In this document: one piece after another, positions 1 to 8,282 of the stretch
Layout of the letters: each line of letters starts with the position of its first letter
How positions within the stretch are numbered: the stretch's first letter is position 1
Source: Comamonadaceae bacterium G21597-S1
GTDB taxonomy: Bacteria > Pseudomonadota > Gammaproteobacteria > Burkholderiales > Burkholderiaceae_C
Assembly: GCA_027214345.1 (NCBI GenBank)
Contig: JAPWHR010000001.1
Location: 186,001 to 250,000, forward strand
Reading direction: 5' to 3'
DNA length: 64,000 bases
Notes under the pieces: model-generated
The model's database searches: none
Seen by the model: the letters and a program-made list of their open reading frames with translations, nothing else
Told to the model about the DNA's origin: nothing
Position numbers and translations under genes: made by a program

Positions 1-142
1 CGATCCCGAGACGAGGAAGAACCTGCTGGCCCTGGGCCTGACGCCCAACGTACAGACCAGCGCGCAGTTCCGGACTGCAGTGGAAACCAACCTGAAGTTG
101 TTCGGCGAAGTGAAGACCAAGGCGAAGCTATCGGTCGACTGA
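1..142 (+). CDS. Bug-family tripartite tricarboxylate receptor, 3' end only
   Basis: Only the last 46 codons are in the window; the gene runs off the left edge. The visible residues (start DPETRKNLLALGL, end KTKAKLSVD) align without gaps to the C-terminus of the Bug receptor at 9321-10307 (DPETRQKLLTAGL ... EKAKMTVE). Bug proteins are periplasmic binding proteins for carboxylates and similar compounds. It ends 8 bases before the stop of the convergent LysR gene. The substrate cannot be read from this fragment. Confidence 0.8.
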   Translation, partial: DPETRKNLLALGLTPNVQTSAQFRTAVETNLKLFGEVKTKAKLSVD

Positions 143-150
143 CCTGACGA

Positions 151-1059
151 TCAGCCGGCGTGCCGGCCCCCGGAATGCCAGTGCCGCAGCACCGACTCGC
201 GCAGTCGTACCGCGGCCGGTGGCAGTTCGCGGGTGGCCAGTGATGCCAGACTCAGCGGCCGCACCACGACAGGGTTTACAAGCTCGCGCACCACCAGTCC
301 CTCCCGCGCGAGGGCAACGGCCGTGATGTTCGACATCACGCCAAGCGCGAGGCCGGTCGAGACGATCCCCATCGCAGTGTGAATCTGGTCGACGCGGTAC
401 TCCGGCACCAGCTTCAGGCCGGCTTCGAACAGCGTCTGGTGCAGGTAGTTTCCCAACGGCCCACCACCTTGCAGCAGCGCGGTGGGCTCCTGCAGCACGC
501 GCTTCCACTCGAGGACCGGCTCTTTGGCCAGTAAATGGTCGGGCCGCAGCACCGCCACGATCGAGCGCTCGCACAGCGGCTCGTAGTGCATGTCCTTCTC
601 CGGCGAAAGCTCGGTCACGATCGCGACGTCCAGCTGTTCCCGGCGCAACTGCTCCAGCGCCTGGCCACTCGGGTAATCGAAGAGTTCCAGCCGTACACCG
701 GGCCATGCCTCCCGGTAATGCAGCAGCGCCTGGTTCAGGTGGTAGGCGTACAGCACAGGCAGCGCGGAGAAGCGGACGGCGCCGCGGCGCACCGACACCA
801 GGTCGGCCATGCGAATGCTGGCACGCTCCACGTCGTCGAGCACCTGCCGTGCCAGCGGCAGAAACTCCGCGCCCACTTGCGTGAGTCGGACCTTGCGCGA
901 GCTGCGCTCGAACAAACGGGCGCCGACTTCCTCCTCCAGGTTCCTGATAGTCGCGCTGAATGTCGGCTGCGCCACGTGCACGCGGTCGGCGGCCACGGTG
1001 AAATTGAGCGCTTCGGCCGCCGCCACGAAAGCGCGCAACTGCACCAGGTTGAATCGCAT
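151..1059 (-). CDS. LysR-family transcriptional regulator
   Basis: A protein of 302 aa. The N-terminal winged helix-turn-helix is clear (about residues 3-60, with QLRAFVAAAEALNFTVAA and RLFERSSRKVRLTQVG), followed by a LysR substrate-binding domain of normal length. I chose the ATG at 1059 because the LysR fold starts at MRFNLVQLRAF; an upstream in-frame start would add 33 residues reading through the divergent promoter. It is divergent from the enoyl-CoA hydratase operon across about 90 bases, the classic arrangement for a LysR activator of the neighbouring operon. An operator candidate (13-mer at 1083-1095) lies between them. The inducer is unknown. Confidence 0.9.
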   Translation of the reverse strand: MRFNLVQLRAFVAAAEALNFTVAADRVHVAQPTFSATIRNLEEEVGARLFERSSRKVRLTQVGAEFLPLARQVLDDVERASIRMADLVSVRRGAVRFSALPVLYAYHLNQALLHYREAWPGVRLELFDYPSGQALEQLRREQLDVAIVTELSPEKDMHYEPLCERSIVAVLRPDHLLAKEPVLEWKRVLQEPTALLQGGGPLGNYLHQTLFEAGLKLVPEYRVDQIHTAMGIVSTGLALGVMSNITAVALAREGLVVRELVNPVVVRPLSLASLATRELPPAAVRLRESVLRHWHSGGRHAG

Positions 1060-1082
1060 CTGGATTACCGATGATTGGACTG

Positions 1083-1095
1083 GAACTTTCAATTT
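1083..1095 (+). promoter_or_regulatory. 13-base motif shared by two operon promoters (copy 1)
   Basis: GAACTTTCAATTT occurs here, 56 bases upstream of the enoyl-CoA hydratase ATG, and again at 16792-16804 on the minus strand, 51 bases upstream of the zinc dehydrogenase GTG, in the same orientation relative to the gene. A near-palindrome, CCGATGATTGG, lies just upstream at 1069-1079. I infer a shared regulator site or promoter element, possibly for the LysR protein next to it. Confidence 0.45.
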
Positions 1096-1151
1096 TACAT
1101 AGCACATCGGGCCGCCCATACTCGCCGGATCCTTCGAATGGAGACATCCAG

Positions 1152-1889
1152 ATGACAATGATTTCAGTGCGTGATCTCGACAGCGCAGTGCGCGTGCTCA
1201 CGCTGGACCGCGCGAACAAGCGCAACGCCTTCAACCGCGAGATCGTCGACGAGCTGCGCCAGGCGCTGCTGGACTTTCAGGCCAGCGCGCAGCGCGTGCT
1301 GGTACTGCGTGCCGACGGTGACCATTTCTGCGCGGGCGCGGACCTGGCCGATCCGCCGCTCGATTTCGCCAAGTGCCTGCCGGGAATGGGCGTACATGTC
1401 ACCAAGCCCATCATCAGCGCCACCCAGGGCTGGACCATCGGGTTGGGCTTCACGCTGACCATGCTGACCGACATGGTGATCGCCGCGGACGACACCCGCT
1501 TCTCCTTCCCCGAGGCGCGGGTGGGTGTATTTGGCGGTGTCGGCGCCGCGCTTGCCGGCCGCATCCCCCAGAAGGTGGCCATCGAATTCCTGATGCTCGG
1601 CGAGCCGATGCATGCCCGCCGCGCCTACGAGGTGGGCATGGTCAATCGCGTGGTTCCGCGAACCGAGCTCGACGCCACCGCACTGGAGATCGCAACCGCG
1701 CTGTCGGGCATGGCGCCCAAGGTGCTGGCGGCGATCAAGCGCTGGACCGCACAGGTCACTCCCAAGGCGCCAGCCGAGGTGTTTGCCGTCGAGGCCGGGC
1801 TGGTGGCCGAGATGGCGGCCAGCGACGATTTCAGGGAAGGCATGGCCTCTTTCCGTGAAAAGCGCGCCCCGCGCTTCACCGGCCGTTAA
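1152..1889 (+). CDS. enoyl-CoA hydratase/isomerase family protein (crotonase)
   Basis: A protein of 245 aa, close to the usual crotonase size. It carries the N-terminal strand ending LTLDRANKRNAFN, the first oxyanion-hole segment FCAGADL, the second in GWTIGLGFTLTMLTDMVIAA, and the typical C-terminus EGMASFREKRAPRF. The segment FPEARVGVFGGVG replaces the more usual PE-LGI-PG-GGT, so hydratase chemistry is not certain; isomerase, hydrolase or desulfinase-like use is possible. The start at 1152 has GGAG upstream (TGGAGACATCCAG-ATG). It is the first gene of a plus-strand operon, 13 bases before the acyl-CoA synthetase. The acyl-CoA substrate is not readable from sequence. Confidence 0.85.
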   Translation: MTMISVRDLDSAVRVLTLDRANKRNAFNREIVDELRQALLDFQASAQRVLVLRADGDHFCAGADLADPPLDFAKCLPGMGVHVTKPIISATQGWTIGLGFTLTMLTDMVIAADDTRFSFPEARVGVFGGVGAALAGRIPQKVAIEFLMLGEPMHARRAYEVGMVNRVVPRTELDATALEIATALSGMAPKVLAAIKRWTAQVTPKAPAEVFAVEAGLVAEMAASDDFREGMASFREKRAPRFTGR

Positions 1890-1902
1890 GCGAGTCCCAA
1901 CC

Positions 1903-4029
1903 ATGAGTCTCGACCAGGTCCAGCGCATCATGAACGCGCAATCGGTGGCCATCTACGGCGCCTCCGACGATGTCTCCAAGTGGGGCGGTGGATTGATGCA
2001 CCTGCTGCTGCGCCATGGATGGCAAGGCAAGGTCTTCCCGATCAGCCGCAAGGACTCCGTACAGGGTCACGCCGCCTATCCCGACATCGGCTCCATTCCG
2101 GGGCCGGTGGACGTGGCCTGCGTCGCGGTGCCCGTCGACCAGGTCGCTCGCGTGATCGGCGAGTGCGCCGACAAAGGCGTGGCCGGCTGCCTGGTGATCT
2201 CCTCGAACTTCGCCGAGGCCGGCGAAGACGGCGCGCGCCGCCAGCAGCAGCTGGTGGACATCGCCCGTGCACGAGGCACTCGCCTGATCGGGCCCAATTG
2301 CATGGGCCTGATGAACACGCATGCCCGTTTCAACCTGTGCAACTCATCGGCGACGGAGTTCTACGATTACATGCCGCAAGGTCCGATCGGCATTGCCAGC
2401 CAGAGTGGCGCCCTCATGGGGACCATGCTGGCCCGCGCCTATGCATGCGGAATCGGGCTGAGCTCCGGCATCTCCGCAGGCAACCAGGCCGACCTGGAGA
2501 TCTGCGATTTCTTCGAATACCTCATCGCCGACAAACATACCCGGGTGATATGCCTGTACGTGGAGGGGCTGCAGTCGCCCGAACGCTTCCGCGCCTTGTG
2601 CCGCCGCAGCCTCGCGGCCGGGAAACCGGTGTTATTGGTCAAGGCCGGCCGCAGCGAGAGCGGGGCCCATGCCGTGCAATCGCACACGGGCAGCCTTGCA
2701 GGCGGCTATGACAACCTGGCGGCGGTGTGCCGACAACTGGGCGTCCAGTTGATGGACGACGTGATCGACATGATCGACGCTGCGATGGCCTGGGTCAGCG
2801 TCGGCGACTGGAGCACGGGCGGCGTCGCAGTCGCCACGGCTTCCGGTGGCGGTGCAGCGCTGGCCATGGACGCGCTGGAGCAAGCTGGCTTCGACATGCC
2901 CCAGCTCGGCGCTGACACCCAGGAGTTACTGGCCAAGTGGGCTCCTGCGACCCATCTACAGCTGCCGCTCGACGCGGGCGTGCTGGCCGCGCACGGCTCG
3001 GCGCGTGACCTGTTGCAGGGCATGAGCGAGTCGATGCGGGCCATCATGGCCGATCCAGCCGTCGGGGCCGGCATCTACGTGATGACTACCCAGAAATATG
3101 CCGACGTTTGCACGCGGGTGGTGGTGGAGACCGCCAGATCCTGCGGCAAGCCGTACTTCCTGGTCAACCAGGCCAGTGAAGTGGGCTCGGCCGCCAGCCG
3201 CTCGATGCGCGAGGCCGGCCTGCTCGAAGTGACCAGCCTCACGTCGGCCGTGACCGTCCTCAAGGCGCTGCGTGGCATGGCGGCTGCGCTGCACCGACCG
3301 CTGGAGCCGGCTGCGCCGATGCAACTCCCGGCAGCTGTGGCGCAGCTGCTGCCGCCGCCGGGGCCGGGGCCGGCCACAGTGACATTGTCCGAGGCCGACA
3401 CCAAGGCCTTGCTGGCGGCCGCAGGCTTGCCGGTACCCAGGCAGGCGCTGGCCCGCAACGCCGACGAAGCCGTGCGTATTGCACAGGACATCGGGCTGCC
3501 GGTGGTGCTGAAGATCGAGGCCATCGGCGTCAGCCACAAGAGCGACATGGGCGGCGTCGAGGTGAACCTCACGACAACCGGCGACGTGCGCCGGGCCTAC
3601 GACCGTATCGCCGCCGCGGCGGGCCGCCACCTGAAGCCGGGACAGATGACCGGCTGCCTGGTCCAGCAGATGGTGCCCGGCGACGTCGAGTTGATCGTCG
3701 GTGCACGCTGGGACCCCCAGTTCGGAACCATGGTGGTGTTCGGCATCGGAGGCACGCTCGTGGAACTGCTGCACGACGTACGCATCCTGCCGGCGCCATT
3801 CATGCGCCATGAGGTGCTGCCGCAACTTCGGCAGCTCAAGCTCTATCCGCTGCTGACCGGCTACCGCGGCACCACTCCGGTGGACCTGGAGCGGCTGGTC
3901 GACACCATCTGCGCGATTGGCGCATTCACCTGCAGCCTCGGTCCGCGCCTGCTGGAGTTCGATGCCAACCCGGTGCGCATCAGTGGCAGCAGCATCTGCA
4001 TCGCAGACGCCCGGGCGGTCGTGCAATGA
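1903..4029 (+). CDS. ADP-forming acyl-CoA synthetase (acetate--CoA ligase family)
   Basis: A protein of 708 aa with alpha and beta parts fused. The N-terminal CoA-binding Rossmann domain starts at SVAIYGASDDVSKWGGG. The middle succinyl-CoA-ligase-like domain contains the phosphorylated-histidine motif QSHTGSLAGGYD. The C-terminal ATP-grasp domain starts near LSEADTKALLAAAGLPVPR and includes VLKIEAIGVSHKSDMGGV. The enzyme joins an organic acid and CoA using ATP, giving ADP and phosphate. The start at 1903 follows the hydratase stop by 13 bases; the stop overlaps the next ATG (ATGA at 4026), so the genes are translationally coupled. A short remnant of a paralogue lies at 11915-11982. Confidence 0.9.
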   Translation: MSLDQVQRIMNAQSVAIYGASDDVSKWGGGLMHLLLRHGWQGKVFPISRKDSVQGHAAYPDIGSIPGPVDVACVAVPVDQVARVIGECADKGVAGCLVISSNFAEAGEDGARRQQQLVDIARARGTRLIGPNCMGLMNTHARFNLCNSSATEFYDYMPQGPIGIASQSGALMGTMLARAYACGIGLSSGISAGNQADLEICDFFEYLIADKHTRVICLYVEGLQSPERFRALCRRSLAAGKPVLLVKAGRSESGAHAVQSHTGSLAGGYDNLAAVCRQLGVQLMDDVIDMIDAAMAWVSVGDWSTGGVAVATASGGGAALAMDALEQAGFDMPQLGADTQELLAKWAPATHLQLPLDAGVLAAHGSARDLLQGMSESMRAIMADPAVGAGIYVMTTQKYADVCTRVVVETARSCGKPYFLVNQASEVGSAASRSMREAGLLEVTSLTSAVTVLKALRGMAAALHRPLEPAAPMQLPAAVAQLLPPPGPGPATVTLSEADTKALLAAAGLPVPRQALARNADEAVRIAQDIGLPVVLKIEAIGVSHKSDMGGVEVNLTTTGDVRRAYDRIAAAAGRHLKPGQMTGCLVQQMVPGDVELIVGARWDPQFGTMVVFGIGGTLVELLHDVRILPAPFMRHEVLPQLRQLKLYPLLTGYRGTTPVDLERLVDTICAIGAFTCSLGPRLLEFDANPVRISGSSICIADARAVVQ

Positions 4030-6323
4030 CAGCCATGAAGTCACACAGTGCCCATTGGGGGGTCTTCACGGCCGATTGGCAGCAGGACCAGTTGGTGATC
4101 CAGCCCCATCCGAACGATCGGGACCCGAGCCCGATCCTGCAGAACTTCACGGATGCGCTGCGCCATCGCGCCCGCATCGCCGCGCCGATGGTTCGCAAAG
4201 GCTGGCTCGAACGGGGCCCGGGCGCCGACCGCATGCGCGGCCGTGACCAATTCGTCCAGCTGCCTTGGGACGAGGTGCTCGACCTGCTCGCGGAAGAACT
4301 GCGTCGCGTGAAGGAGCTGCACGGCGTCGAGTCCGTCTTCGGCGGCTCCTACGGCTGGTCGAGCGCCGGCCGCTTTCACCACGCACAAAGTCAGGTCCAC
4401 CGCTTCCTGAATAATGTCTTGGGCGGCTACGTGCGAAGCCGCCACAGCTATAGCGCCGGCGCAGCAGAAGTCATCCTGCCGCACGTATTGGGCCCGCTGG
4501 AACAGATCGCGCGTCGCAACGTGACCTGGGAGCAGATCGCCGTCCATACCGACATCGTGCTCGCCTTCGGCGGAATGGCACTCAAAAATTCGCAAACTGC
4601 CAGCGGCGGCATCAGCAACCATGTCGAGCGTGACTCGATGCGCACGGCGGCCGCACGCGGTTGCCGCTTCGTCTGCATCAGCCCGATATATTCCGACCTG
4701 CCGGCCGAGTCGAAGCCCGAGTGGCTGGCGCCGGTACCGGGCACTGACACCGCACTGATGCTGGCGCTGGTGCACGTGCTGGTCAGCGAAGGGCTGCACG
4801 ACCGTTCCTTCATCGACCGCTATTGTGACGGCTGGCCCGCCTTCGAGGACTACCTGCTGGGCCGCAACGACAACGTGCCGAAGACGCCAGCCTGGGCCGA
4901 GCGCATATGCGAGATCCCAGCGGAGCAGATCGCGACGCTTGCCCGCTCGCTGGTCGGCAAGCGGGTGCTCGTGGGCGTGTCCCATTCCCTGCAGCGCGCC
5001 GAGCACGGCGAGCAGCCGGTGTGGATGGGCGCGGTGCTGGCCGCCGTGCTGGGGCAGATCGGACTGCCCGGCGGCGGCTACAACTATGCCCTGGGTACCC
5101 TCGCCCACTATGGCCGGCGCAACAACCTGGCCGGCCCGGCGGCGCTGTCGCAAGGCGTCAACAGTATTCAGAACTTCATCCCGGTCGCGCGCATCACCGA
5201 CATGCTGCTCAAGCCGGGCGAGCCGTTCGACTACGATGGCCAGCAGTACAACTATCCGCACATCAGGCTGGCGTACTGGGCGGGCGGCAACCCATTCCAC
5301 CACCAACAGGACCTGAATCGGCTGGCCGAGGGGATCCGCCGGCTGGAGACATTCGTCGTGCACGAGAGCGCCTGGACCGCGACCACGCGCTTCGCTGACA
5401 TCGTGTTGCCCGCGACGCTGACGCTGGAGCGCGAGGACCTTGGCAGCACGGCGACCGATCCGACGTTGGCGGCGATGCACCGCCTCGCCGAGCCCTATGG
5501 GCAAGCGCGGGACGACTACTCAATTTTCTGTGAACTGGCCCGGTGCCTGGGCGGGCTGGACGCGTTCAGCGAGGGACGCAACGCCCACGAGTGGGTCGAG
5601 CACCTGTATGCGCGCACGCGCCTGGCCTGGAAGGACAAGGGCGTCGCACTGCCGGAGTTCGAGGAGTTCTGGCGCGTCGGTCAGTTGACGGTGCCGCAGG
5701 GTGAAGACGACGGCGGCATCTTGCGTGCCTTTCGCGACGACCCCATCGCCCACCCGCTTCCAACTCCTAGCGGAAGGATCCAGATCAGTTCGCCGCGCGT
5801 GGACAGCTTCGGCTACGACGATTGCCCGGGCCATCCCAGCTACCTGACGCCGGTCGACGTTCCGAACGCGGAGTATCCGCTTTGGCTGGTGGCCAACCAG
5901 CCCGAAGGCCGTCTGCACAGCCAGCTGGATTTCGGCGCCTACAGCCAGTCGCTCAAGCTGCACGGACGCGAAATCTGCCGGTTGCATCCTGACGCAGCTG
6001 CCGCGCGCGGCATAGCCGACGGCGAGATCGTGCGCATCTTCAACGCCCGCGGCGCCTGCCTGGCCGCGGTGCGCCTCGACGCCGCGATGCGAGTGGACGT
6101 GATGCGCCTGCCCACCGGCGCCTGGTTCGACCCCGTCGAGGACGAACAGGGCCGCATGATGTGCGTGCACGGCAATCCCAACGTGCTGACGCGCGACGTC
6201 GGCACGTCTTCGCTGGCGCAAGGCTCCACCGGGCAGCTGACGGCGGTGCAGGTCGAGCGCTTCGCAGGGACGCTGCCGGCGATCACCGCCTACGACCCGC
6301 CCCGGACCGTATCGAGAACATGA
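4026..6323 (+). CDS. Molybdopterin (bis-MGD) oxidoreductase, BisC/TorA/DMSO-reductase type
   Basis: A protein of 765 aa, the length of biotin-sulfoxide/DMSO/TMAO reductases. The Mo-ligand region reads FGGSYGWSSAGRFHHAQ, where a serine (not cysteine or selenocysteine) would bind Mo as in the DMSO reductase branch. Other family segments are HSYSAGAAEVILPHVLG, TFVVHESAWTATTRFADIVLP and the C-terminal LHSQLDFGAYSQS MGD-binding region. No twin-arginine leader and no N-terminal Fe-S cysteines are present, so it should be cytoplasmic like BisC. Expected chemistry is S- or N-oxide reduction. It overlaps its neighbours by ATGA at both ends. The bis-MGD cofactor would need the moaA-mobA-moeA genes at 43.8-46.9 kb. 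Confidence 0.9.
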   Translation: MTAMKSHSAHWGVFTADWQQDQLVIQPHPNDRDPSPILQNFTDALRHRARIAAPMVRKGWLERGPGADRMRGRDQFVQLPWDEVLDLLAEELRRVKELHGVESVFGGSYGWSSAGRFHHAQSQVHRFLNNVLGGYVRSRHSYSAGAAEVILPHVLGPLEQIARRNVTWEQIAVHTDIVLAFGGMALKNSQTASGGISNHVERDSMRTAAARGCRFVCISPIYSDLPAESKPEWLAPVPGTDTALMLALVHVLVSEGLHDRSFIDRYCDGWPAFEDYLLGRNDNVPKTPAWAERICEIPAEQIATLARSLVGKRVLVGVSHSLQRAEHGEQPVWMGAVLAAVLGQIGLPGGGYNYALGTLAHYGRRNNLAGPAALSQGVNSIQNFIPVARITDMLLKPGEPFDYDGQQYNYPHIRLAYWAGGNPFHHQQDLNRLAEGIRRLETFVVHESAWTATTRFADIVLPATLTLEREDLGSTATDPTLAAMHRLAEPYGQARDDYSIFCELARCLGGLDAFSEGRNAHEWVEHLYARTRLAWKDKGVALPEFEEFWRVGQLTVPQGEDDGGILRAFRDDPIAHPLPTPSGRIQISSPRVDSFGYDDCPGHPSYLTPVDVPNAEYPLWLVANQPEGRLHSQLDFGAYSQSLKLHGREICRLHPDAAAARGIADGEIVRIFNARGACLAAVRLDAAMRVDVMRLPTGAWFDPVEDEQGRMMCVHGNPNVLTRDVGTSSLAQGSTGQLTAVQVERFAGTLPAITAYDPPRTVSRT

Positions 6324-7492
6324 GCATGACGATTTCTCCCTCTGCTTCCAGCACCGCCCCGCTCGACGGCGTCAAGGTCGCCGAGTTCTGCTCCACCGCT
6401 GCCGGCCCGTTCTGCGCCATGCTGCTTGCCGACATGGGTGCCGAGGTGATCAAGGTGGAGCCCCCCGAAGGCGACGGCCTGCGCCAGTGGCCGCCGCTCA
6501 CCAGCGGCTATAGCGAAAACTTTGCTTCACTCAATCGCAACAAGAAGTCGGTGGCCCTCGACCTGAAGGACCCAGCGAGCGCCACCATTGCGCGGCGGCT
6601 GGCGCTCGACTGCGACGTGGTGGTGGAGAACAACCGCCCCGGCGTCATGGAGCGGCTAGGGCTCGGTTACCAAACGTTGTCAGCCGAATGTCCAAGGCTG
6701 GTGTACTGCTCGATCTCGGCCTACGGGCAAAGCGGACCGCGCGCCACCGAGGGCGGCTTCGATCTCACGATCCAGGCAGCCGCCGGCGTGATGAGCGTCA
6801 CCGGAGAGGAGGACGGTGCGCCGGTGAAGTGCGGCGTGCCGCTATCGGATTTCGCTTCGGGCTTGTACGGCGCATATGCCATTGCCGCAGCGATCGCCGC
6901 GGTGCGCGCAGGCGGCAGCGGCAGCCACATCGACGTGCCCATGTTCGGCTGCACGATGGCCATCGCCGCGCTGCAGACCAGCGAGCTGTTCGGCACGGGA
7001 CGCAATCCGCGCCGACTCGGATCCGCCCATCCGCGCAACGCGCCTTACCAAGCGTACCGCGCAAGCGACGCCTACTTCGCGATCGCTGCCGGCAACCACC
7101 AGCTGTGGCTGAAGGTGCTGAGCGTGCTGGGGCTGGAGGAGCTCGCTGTCGATGCGCGCTTTCTTGCACCAACCGACCGGGCCGCACACCAGCGGGATCT
7201 GAAGGAAATCCTCGAGGCGGTCTTCCGGCACCAGCCGGCTGCCCATTGGCTGGAAACGTTCCGACAGGCTGGCGTGCCGCACGCGCCCATCAACGACTAC
7301 GCGTCGGCACTCGCCGATCCGCAAGTCGAGCACATGGGCTGGGTGCAGCCGCTGACGCTGCCCAACGGCGTGCAAACGCGAACCTTCGCTGCGCCGCTGC
7401 GGATGAACGGCGAGGCGCCCGCGATCCGCAGCTGGCCACCGCAGCTCGGCGAGCACACCGCCGAGATCCGTGAGCGATATGGCCATGACTGA
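6320..7492 (+). CDS. CaiB/BaiF (class III) CoA-transferase
   Basis: A protein of 390 aa. The N-terminal motif LDGVKVAEFCSTAAGPFCAM and the segment MGAEVIKVEPPEGDGLR are diagnostic of class III CoA-transferases. The catalytic aspartate is probably in LSDFASGLYGAYAI (about residue 177). The enzyme moves CoA between carboxylic acids. I chose the ATG at 6320, which overlaps the Mo-enzyme stop as ATGA; longer upstream starts read antisense-like sequence. Its 3' end overlaps the thiol dioxygenase start. Together with the ADP-forming synthetase it gives two routes to an acyl-CoA thioester in the same operon. Confidence 0.92.
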   Translation: MSMTISPSASSTAPLDGVKVAEFCSTAAGPFCAMLLADMGAEVIKVEPPEGDGLRQWPPLTSGYSENFASLNRNKKSVALDLKDPASATIARRLALDCDVVVENNRPGVMERLGLGYQTLSAECPRLVYCSISAYGQSGPRATEGGFDLTIQAAAGVMSVTGEEDGAPVKCGVPLSDFASGLYGAYAIAAAIAAVRAGGSGSHIDVPMFGCTMAIAALQTSELFGTGRNPRRLGSAHPRNAPYQAYRASDAYFAIAAGNHQLWLKVLSVLGLEELAVDARFLAPTDRAAHQRDLKEILEAVFRHQPAAHWLETFRQAGVPHAPINDYASALADPQVEHMGWVQPLTLPNGVQTRTFAAPLRMNGEAPAIRSWPPQLGEHTAEIRERYGHD

Positions 7493-8048
7493 GCGCCTGC
7501 AGCAGTTCGTTTGCCGTGTGGATGAGGTGCTCGCGCACAGCCGGTGCGAAGAGCAGCTGCTGCCGCAGGTGCGCACAGCGATGCGCGAGCTGGTGGCCGC
7601 GGACGACTGGCTTGCGCCCGCCATGGCGCAGCCGCACGCAGTGCATTACCAGCAGTATCTGCTACACCTGGACCCGCAAGGCCGGTTCTCCGTGGTGAGC
7701 TTCGTGTGGGGTCCGGGTCAGAAGACGCCGGTGCACGACCACACCGTCTGGGGCGTCATCGGCATGCTGCGCGGCGCCGAGCGGGCGGTCGGCTACCGGC
7801 GCGTCGGCAACGCCCTCGTCGCCGATGGCGCCGCAGTGCGCCTCGCGGCCGGCGACGTCGAGATCGTGTCGCCGTCCATCGGCGACATCCACCAGGTCAG
7901 CAACGCCGTCGAGGGCGAAGTCTCGATCAGCATCCACTGCTATGGCGCCGACATCGGTCGCGTGCGACGGCATGTGTTCGATCCCGCGACCGGCGCCGTG
8001 AAGGAATTCGTGTCCGGCTATGCCAGCACGTCGGAGGATGCTGCATGA
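7470..8048 (+). CDS. Cysteine dioxygenase-family thiol dioxygenase, 3-mercaptopropionate dioxygenase-like
   Basis: A 192-residue cupin protein. The iron ligands are His89 and His91 in VHDHTVWG and His141 in DIHQVSN. Ser154-His156-Tyr158 (SISIHCYG) matches the Ser-His-Tyr outer-sphere triad known in this family. Gln61/62 and an arginine in GRVRRHVF match the Gln62/Arg168 pair described for 3-mercaptopropionate dioxygenases rather than the Arg60 of cysteine dioxygenase. The predicted reaction is thiol plus O2 giving a sulfinate. The start is GTG at 7470, overlapping the CoA-transferase by 23 bases; ATGs at 7479 and 7485 are alternatives. The stop overlaps the crotonase remnant (ATGA). Confidence 0.85.
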   Translation: MSDMAMTERLQQFVCRVDEVLAHSRCEEQLLPQVRTAMRELVAADDWLAPAMAQPHAVHYQQYLLHLDPQGRFSVVSFVWGPGQKTPVHDHTVWGVIGMLRGAERAVGYRRVGNALVADGAAVRLAAGDVEIVSPSIGDIHQVSNAVEGEVSISIHCYGADIGRVRRHVFDPATGAVKEFVSGYASTSEDAA

Positions 8049-8281
8049 CGCTCGCCATCAGCGACGAAGGCGTTTGCCGAACCCTGGTGCTCGACCGGCC
8101 GCAGGCCGCCAATGCGCTGTCGGCCGACCGGGTCGACCGATTGACCGACGACGGTGGCGACCACAGCCAGGTGGACCTGATCCGCTCTGCCGCCGCATCC
8201 GCATCCGCATCCGGCCTGAAACAGCGCATGGTCGCCTACCGCCGGGCCCAGCTGAAGGCACGCAACCGACCCCCGACCTGA
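8045..8281 (+). pseudogene. Remnant of a second enoyl-CoA hydratase with a large internal deletion
   Basis: The reading frame is 78 codons. Its first 33 residues (MTLAISDEGVCRTLVLDRPQ then AANALSADRVDRL) are a normal crotonase N-terminus. The oxyanion-hole segments, GADL motif and PE-LGI region are absent, and the frame passes through a short triplicate GCATCC repeat (about 8195-8215) into a basic tail, KQRMVAYRRAQLKARN. About two thirds of a crotonase is missing. The ATGA coupling to the dioxygenase is intact, so the full gene was once the next cistron. It could still make a 78-residue peptide but not a working hydratase. Confidence 0.7.
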
Positions 8282-8282
8282 A

